From: an uncultured Alphaproteobacteria bacterium
GTDB lineage: Bacteria; Pseudomonadota; Alphaproteobacteria; HIMB59; GCA-002718135
Assembly (NCBI GenBank): GCA_902522015.1
Contig: CABYTX010000010.1
Coordinates: 1 to 34,494, forward strand
DNA length: 34,494 nucleotides
Direction: 5' to 3'
The translations under genes and the position numbers were made by a program. The notes under the pieces were generated by a model. That model was not told the origin of the DNA. It saw nothing but the letters and a program-made list of their open reading frames with translations, and made no database searches. Positions 30,732 through 34,494 of the stretch are shown piece by piece. Within the stretch, counting starts at the first letter, position 1. Each line of letters opens with the position of its first letter.

Positions 30732-31699
30732 TACCTAAAGATTTATCTGTCGATAATATTAGTAAAATTTATAAAAAAATTAGACCATTTATTAATAAAA
30801 CTCCTTTTTTGAAGTGTTCTGATGATATTGATAATTTTTTTTCTACTAATTTATTTTTTAAATGTGAATTTTTACAAAAATCTGGTTCATTTAAGGCAAG
30901 AGGTGCTATTAATAATATAATTTCTCAAGATCAGAATAAATTTAACAAAGGAATTACAGCAGTTAGTGCTGGAAATCATGCAATCGCTGCTTCATTTGTG
31001 GCCAATCAATTCAAATTGAAAAATAAAATTTTCTTATACGAAAGTGCAAATAAATATAGAGTTCAAACTTGTAAAAATTATGGTGCTAACATTATCTTTA
31101 CAAATCCAAAACAAGCTTTTCTTGATGCTGAAAATGCTAAAAATGAAGGTTACTATTTTATTCATCCTTTTGACGGCCCATTGACATTACAGGGTAGTGC
31201 TACCTTGGGATTAGAAATTGTAGAATATTTAAAATCAATTAATACTAAAATTGACAATTTATTAATTTCAGTTGGAGGAGGGGGATTAATAAGTGGAGTT
31301 TCATCGTATGTAAAACAATTTTATCCTAAGATTCAAATTATTGGGGTTGAGCCTGAAAATGCTAATGGTTTAAATCAAAGTTTTAGAGCTAACAAACCAC
31401 TAAATAATGTTAAAGTTAATAGTATTGCTGACAGTCTTTCAGCACCCTTACATATGCAATATTCTTTTGATGTAGCAAAAGAAGTAATTGATGAAATGGT
31501 AAGTGTTTCTGATGATCAAATGAAAGAATTTATGGTCTTTTGTTATAAAAAATTTAAGTTATTCCTTGAACCCGCATGTGTTGCTGGACTTGCTGCCTTA
31601 AAGTATAAAATCAATAATGAGCTTATTGGTAAAAATACAATGGTGATATTGTGTGGCTCAAATATTGATAAAAAAACTTGGTTAGATTTAACTAATTAA
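30728..31699 (+). CDS. Threonine/serine dehydratase-like PLP enzyme
   Basis: KCEFLQKSGSFKARGAINNI (PLP Lys), SAGNHAIAASF, SVGGGGLISG; TTG start overlapping upstream stop. Confidence 0.88.
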   Translation: MIPKDLSVDNISKIYKKIRPFINKTPFLKCSDDIDNFFSTNLFFKCEFLQKSGSFKARGAINNIISQDQNKFNKGITAVSAGNHAIAASFVANQFKLKNKIFLYESANKYRVQTCKNYGANIIFTNPKQAFLDAENAKNEGYYFIHPFDGPLTLQGSATLGLEIVEYLKSINTKIDNLLISVGGGGLISGVSSYVKQFYPKIQIIGVEPENANGLNQSFRANKPLNNVKVNSIADSLSAPLHMQYSFDVAKEVIDEMVSVSDDQMKEFMVFCYKKFKLFLEPACVAGLAALKYKINNELIGKNTMVILCGSNIDKKTWLDLTN

Positions 31700-32802
31700 T
31701 CTGGAAAATATACAATACCACCACTTAAATTTTTTTTTACACCTGTAGTATTTTTATTACTTATTTCTAAATTTTTAAATGATCTCATGCCAATATATGC
31801 AAACATTTGAGCTTCTACTAAATCACCATTTATTTTATATTTATCAATAAGTTCGATTTTTTTATTTAGTTTATTCATTAATATTTCTCTGAGTAATTTA
31901 TTTTTTCTTCCTCCTCCAGTAAGTAAAATTCTGTCAATCTTAAATTTTTTATTTTTTAATAATTCTTTAAATCCAATATAAGTCATGTAGTTAGCAGTCA
32001 TTAGCGCATCATATTTATTCAATTTTATTAGCTTATTAAAATAATTTCTAAAATAATTTCTATCTAATGATTTTGGGAACTTTTTCTTAAAGAATTTATC
32101 TTTTTTGAATTTTTCGATTAATTTATTATCAATTTTTCCTTTTCTTGCATAATTTCCATCTTTATCAAATTTTTTTTTAAAAAAATAATTACAAAGATCA
32201 TCGCTTAAGCAATTTGCAGGCCCTATATCTGATGATAATAATGTTCTTGAAACTACAGTTGAAAAATTTGCTATACCTCCAAGGTTTACTATAATCGCTT
32301 TTTCTTTAAATTTTTGAATTAAAAACTTATGATAATATGATCCAATTGGTGCTCCCTGACCGCCATTTTTAATATCATTATCTCTTAAATTACTTATAGT
32401 TTTAACTTTAAGATTTTTTGCAATTTTGTTTCCATTTCCTAATTGTATAGATATTTTATTTGATGGGTCGTGGTAAACAGTCTGCCCACTAATTGATATT
32501 AAATCGATATTTTTTTTATTAATTTTTTTTTGTTTCAGAAATAAAATTATTTTTTTTTCTAAAATATCTGTAACGAACTTATCTTTTTTTAAAAAATATT
32601 CTTTAATTTTATTATTAGTTTTTGGTTTATTTATTATTAGATTATTTATTGTATTTTGATAATTTTTATTAAATTTATATGATTTTTCACATTTAATTTT
32701 TACAAAGTCAGTCCCATTTGTATTAATCAAACTGATATCAACTCCATCCATTGATGTGCCTGTCATAACTCCTAAGACATTAAGTTTTGAATTTTTACTC
32801 AT
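31696..32802 (-). CDS. anmK: Anhydro-N-acetylmuramic acid kinase
   Basis: GVMTGTSMDGVDISLI, NLGGIANFS, SSDIGPANCLSDDL, LLTGGGRKN. Confidence 0.93.
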   Translation of the reverse strand: MSKNSKLNVLGVMTGTSMDGVDISLINTNGTDFVKIKCEKSYKFNKNYQNTINNLIINKPKTNNKIKEYFLKKDKFVTDILEKKIILFLKQKKINKKNIDLISISGQTVYHDPSNKISIQLGNGNKIAKNLKVKTISNLRDNDIKNGGQGAPIGSYYHKFLIQKFKEKAIIVNLGGIANFSTVVSRTLLSSDIGPANCLSDDLCNYFFKKKFDKDGNYARKGKIDNKLIEKFKKDKFFKKKFPKSLDRNYFRNYFNKLIKLNKYDALMTANYMTYIGFKELLKNKKFKIDRILLTGGGRKNKLLREILMNKLNKKIELIDKYKINGDLVEAQMFAYIGMRSFKNLEISNKNTTGVKKNLSGGIVYFPD

Positions 32803-32923
32803 TTTTGATCAAATTTAATTTTGCACATTTTATTAACAAACATATCAACAAAAAAAGATTATTTACTTTTAAAAATACATTTTTTTATTGATTGATAAAT
32901 AACAAACAGATAAATTATTTTTA

Positions 32924-33038
32924 ATTATTACACGCAAAGGTAATAATCAATTTAATAAAAGGAAACGATTATTAAATTGTATCGGGAGGAAATGCACGAT
33001 ACACAAAAGGGGCCTAGCTTGCTGGGTCCTTTTTTTTT
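32924..33038 (+). ncRNA. Candidate structured RNA (sRNA or regulatory leader) ending in an intrinsic terminator
   Basis: Alternative stems 32924-32930/32941-32947, 32941-32948/32967-32974, 32948-32956/32971-32979; hairpin 32978-32984/32997-33003 with GGAGG loop; terminator at the 3' end. No plus-strand gene immediately upstream. Confidence 0.55.
33009..33038 (+). terminator. Strong rho-independent terminator
   Basis: GGGGCCTAGC-TT-GCTGGGTCCT then a T run through 33038; stem pairs with G-U wobbles. Confidence 0.85.
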
Positions 33039-33082
33039 GTTTTATGGACAAATCTAATAAATAAAGTATCAGACATTTCATA

Positions 33083-33655
33083 ATGATAACAAATTATGAA
33101 AGAATTTTAGATATAATTTTAGATGATCTAATCCCATTAACAAAAATTTCAATTAATGAAGGAAATAAAATATTTGGTGGATTTATTGTTAAAAAATCTG
33201 ACCTAAGTCTTGTTTGTCTAGGCACAAACCAGGAAATCAAAAATCCCTTATTTCACGGAGAAATTTCAACTCTTTTTAATTTATTTGAAAAAAAACTGTT
33301 TAATACAAAAGATTATTACTTCATAAGTACACATCAGCCTTGTTCTATGTGTTTATCAGCTATAACCTGGTCTGGATTTGACAATTTTTACTATTTTTTT
33401 TCCTATACCGATACAAAAAAAGGTTTTCATATTCCTCATGATCTTAAAATTTTGACAGAAGTATTTAAAATCAAAGATGGTAAATATAATATTAATAATG
33501 ATTATTGGGAGAGTTTCTCAATTTTATCGGAGATTAAAAGATTAGGCATAGAGGGCTCATTATCAGATAAAATATATCAGATCAAAGAAGAGTACCAAAA
33601 AATGTCAGAAATTTATCAAAAATCAAAAATTGATAATAAAATTCCTCTAAATTAA
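33083..33655 (+). CDS. Zinc-dependent nucleoside/cytidine deaminase-like protein
   Basis: HGE (FHGEISTLF) and PCxxC (HQPCSMCLSAITWSG) zinc-binding motifs. Confidence 0.8.
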   Translation: MITNYERILDIILDDLIPLTKISINEGNKIFGGFIVKKSDLSLVCLGTNQEIKNPLFHGEISTLFNLFEKKLFNTKDYYFISTHQPCSMCLSAITWSGFDNFYYFFSYTDTKKGFHIPHDLKILTEVFKIKDGKYNINNDYWESFSILSEIKRLGIEGSLSDKIYQIKEEYQKMSEIYQKSKIDNKIPLN

Positions 33656-33690
33656 TTGTTAAATTATAAAAATAAGTATAAAAATAATTA

Positions 33691-33832
33691 ACGGGAGATA
33701 CTGAAATTTCAGAGCCGAAGGAGCAACGACCCGGAAACTCTCAGGCACAATGGACCGTTAAAAAAAAACTCTGGAAAAGAGCATTTAGCTCTACCGAAGG
33801 TGAAAAGCTCTCAGGTAAAAAGACAGAGGGGT
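33691..33832 (+). ncRNA. Tandem glycine riboswitch (two aptamers) upstream of gcvT
   Basis: Two copies of the glycine aptamer core: GCCGAAGGAGCAA...GAAACTCTCAGGCAC...GGAC and TACCGAAGGTGAAAAGCTCTCAGGTA...GACAGAGG. Confidence 0.92.
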
Positions 33833-33848
33833 AGCTTGGAGAATTTAT

Positions 33849-34494
33849 TTGAACCAGTTACCAATAGACATTCCGCTGAAAAATTTTCATCAAAATAATG
33901 GTGCAAAGATATTGCCATTTGCAGGTTTTAATATGCCTATTAATTATAAAACTGGAATAATTAATGAACACAAAAACGTAAGAAATCATTCTGGTATTTT
34001 TGATGTTAGTCATATGGGGCAAATTTTAATTGAAAATAATGAATCTTATTTACATAAATTAGAAAAATATATTCCATTACAATTAAAAAAATTAATTAAA
34101 AATAGATCGCATTATTCATTTTTGCTCAATAAAGATGGTGGTGTTATTGATGATCTAATTATTTCAAATATTGATATTAAAGATAAGTCATATTTATATA
34201 TTGTTTATAATGCATCTCGAAAAAAAGAAGACGAAGAAATATTTATTTCTTGCGCTCCTAATGCAGAAAAAATTTATAACAAAAATTGTTTATTCGCGAT
34301 CCAGGGACCTGACTCTATTAATGTTTTAAAAAATATTATTGATATTCCAAATGATATGAATTTTTTTGATATTCTAATAAGTAAATACAATAACAATGAA
34401 ATAATAGTAAGTAGATCAGGTTATACTGGTGAAGATGGTTTTGAACTTTCTATTCCAAATGAAAGTGCAGAAAATTTAATTACTAATTTACTTA
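33849..34494 (+). CDS. gcvT: Aminomethyltransferase (glycine cleavage T protein), 5' part; runs off window end
   Basis: Absent from the ORF track. Frame from TTG 33849: LNQLPIDIPLKNFHQNNGAKILPFAGFNMPINYKTGIINEHKNVRNHSGIFDVSHMGQ... open to the window end. Confidence 0.9.
   Translation, partial: MNQLPIDIPLKNFHQNNGAKILPFAGFNMPINYKTGIINEHKNVRNHSGIFDVSHMGQILIENNESYLHKLEKYIPLQLKKLIKNRSHYSFLLNKDGGVIDDLIISNIDIKDKSYLYIVYNASRKKEDEEIFISCAPNAEKIYNKNCLFAIQGPDSINVLKNIIDIPNDMNFFDILISKYNNNEIIVSRSGYTGEDGFELSIPNESAENLITNLL

Noticed and set aside
32992-33057. Tiny ORF MHDTQKGPSLLGPFFLFYGQI with GGAGG upstream, resembling a Phe-rich attenuator leader peptide
   Set aside because: SD-to-ATG spacing is only about 2 nt and the Phe/Leu codons come from the terminator T-run; better explained as structured RNA.
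1-34494. CRISPR arrays, insertion sequences, prophage or toxin-antitoxin/defence systems
   Set aside because: No regularly spaced repeats, transposase, integrase or defence-protein motifs seen on either strand.

Overview
The window is a compact, AT-rich stretch of chromosome with almost no spacer DNA. It looks like a streamlined marine alphaproteobacterium, perhaps SAR11, HIMB59 or AEGEAN-169-like; this taxonomic guess is an inference from gene order, composition and the SOS-box type. Most genes are housekeeping. In order: end of an inositol-type operon (iolB, class II aldolase, MTAN-like nucleosidase, cupin); TauE/SafE exporter and metC (minus strand); aapJQMP amino-acid ABC transporter; AlaX editing protein; umuDC; tRNA-Asn and tRNA-Cys; Pcm-like/tolC/short PopZ-like ORF/valS/ilvD; xth and erpA (minus strand); dgt/argS/SPOR-like/scpAB/tatABC/serS/pcm; MATE exporter and rlmJ (minus strand); csp/small membrane protein/EF-hand/TerB-DnaJ/dehydratase; anmK; a deaminase; and a tandem glycine riboswitch before gcvT, which runs off the end. 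I see no CRISPR array, IS element or prophage. The best candidate for something undescribed is a structured RNA at about 32924-33038, between anmK and the deaminase. It has overlapping, mutually exclusive stems, a GGAGG-loop hairpin and a strong intrinsic terminator. Other points of interest are a perfect GAAC-N7-GAAC SOS box upstream of umuD, a structured aapJ leader plus an aapJ/aapQ terminator, a 94-aa PopZ-like protein, and a translationally coupled nucleosidase-aldolase-IolB operon.
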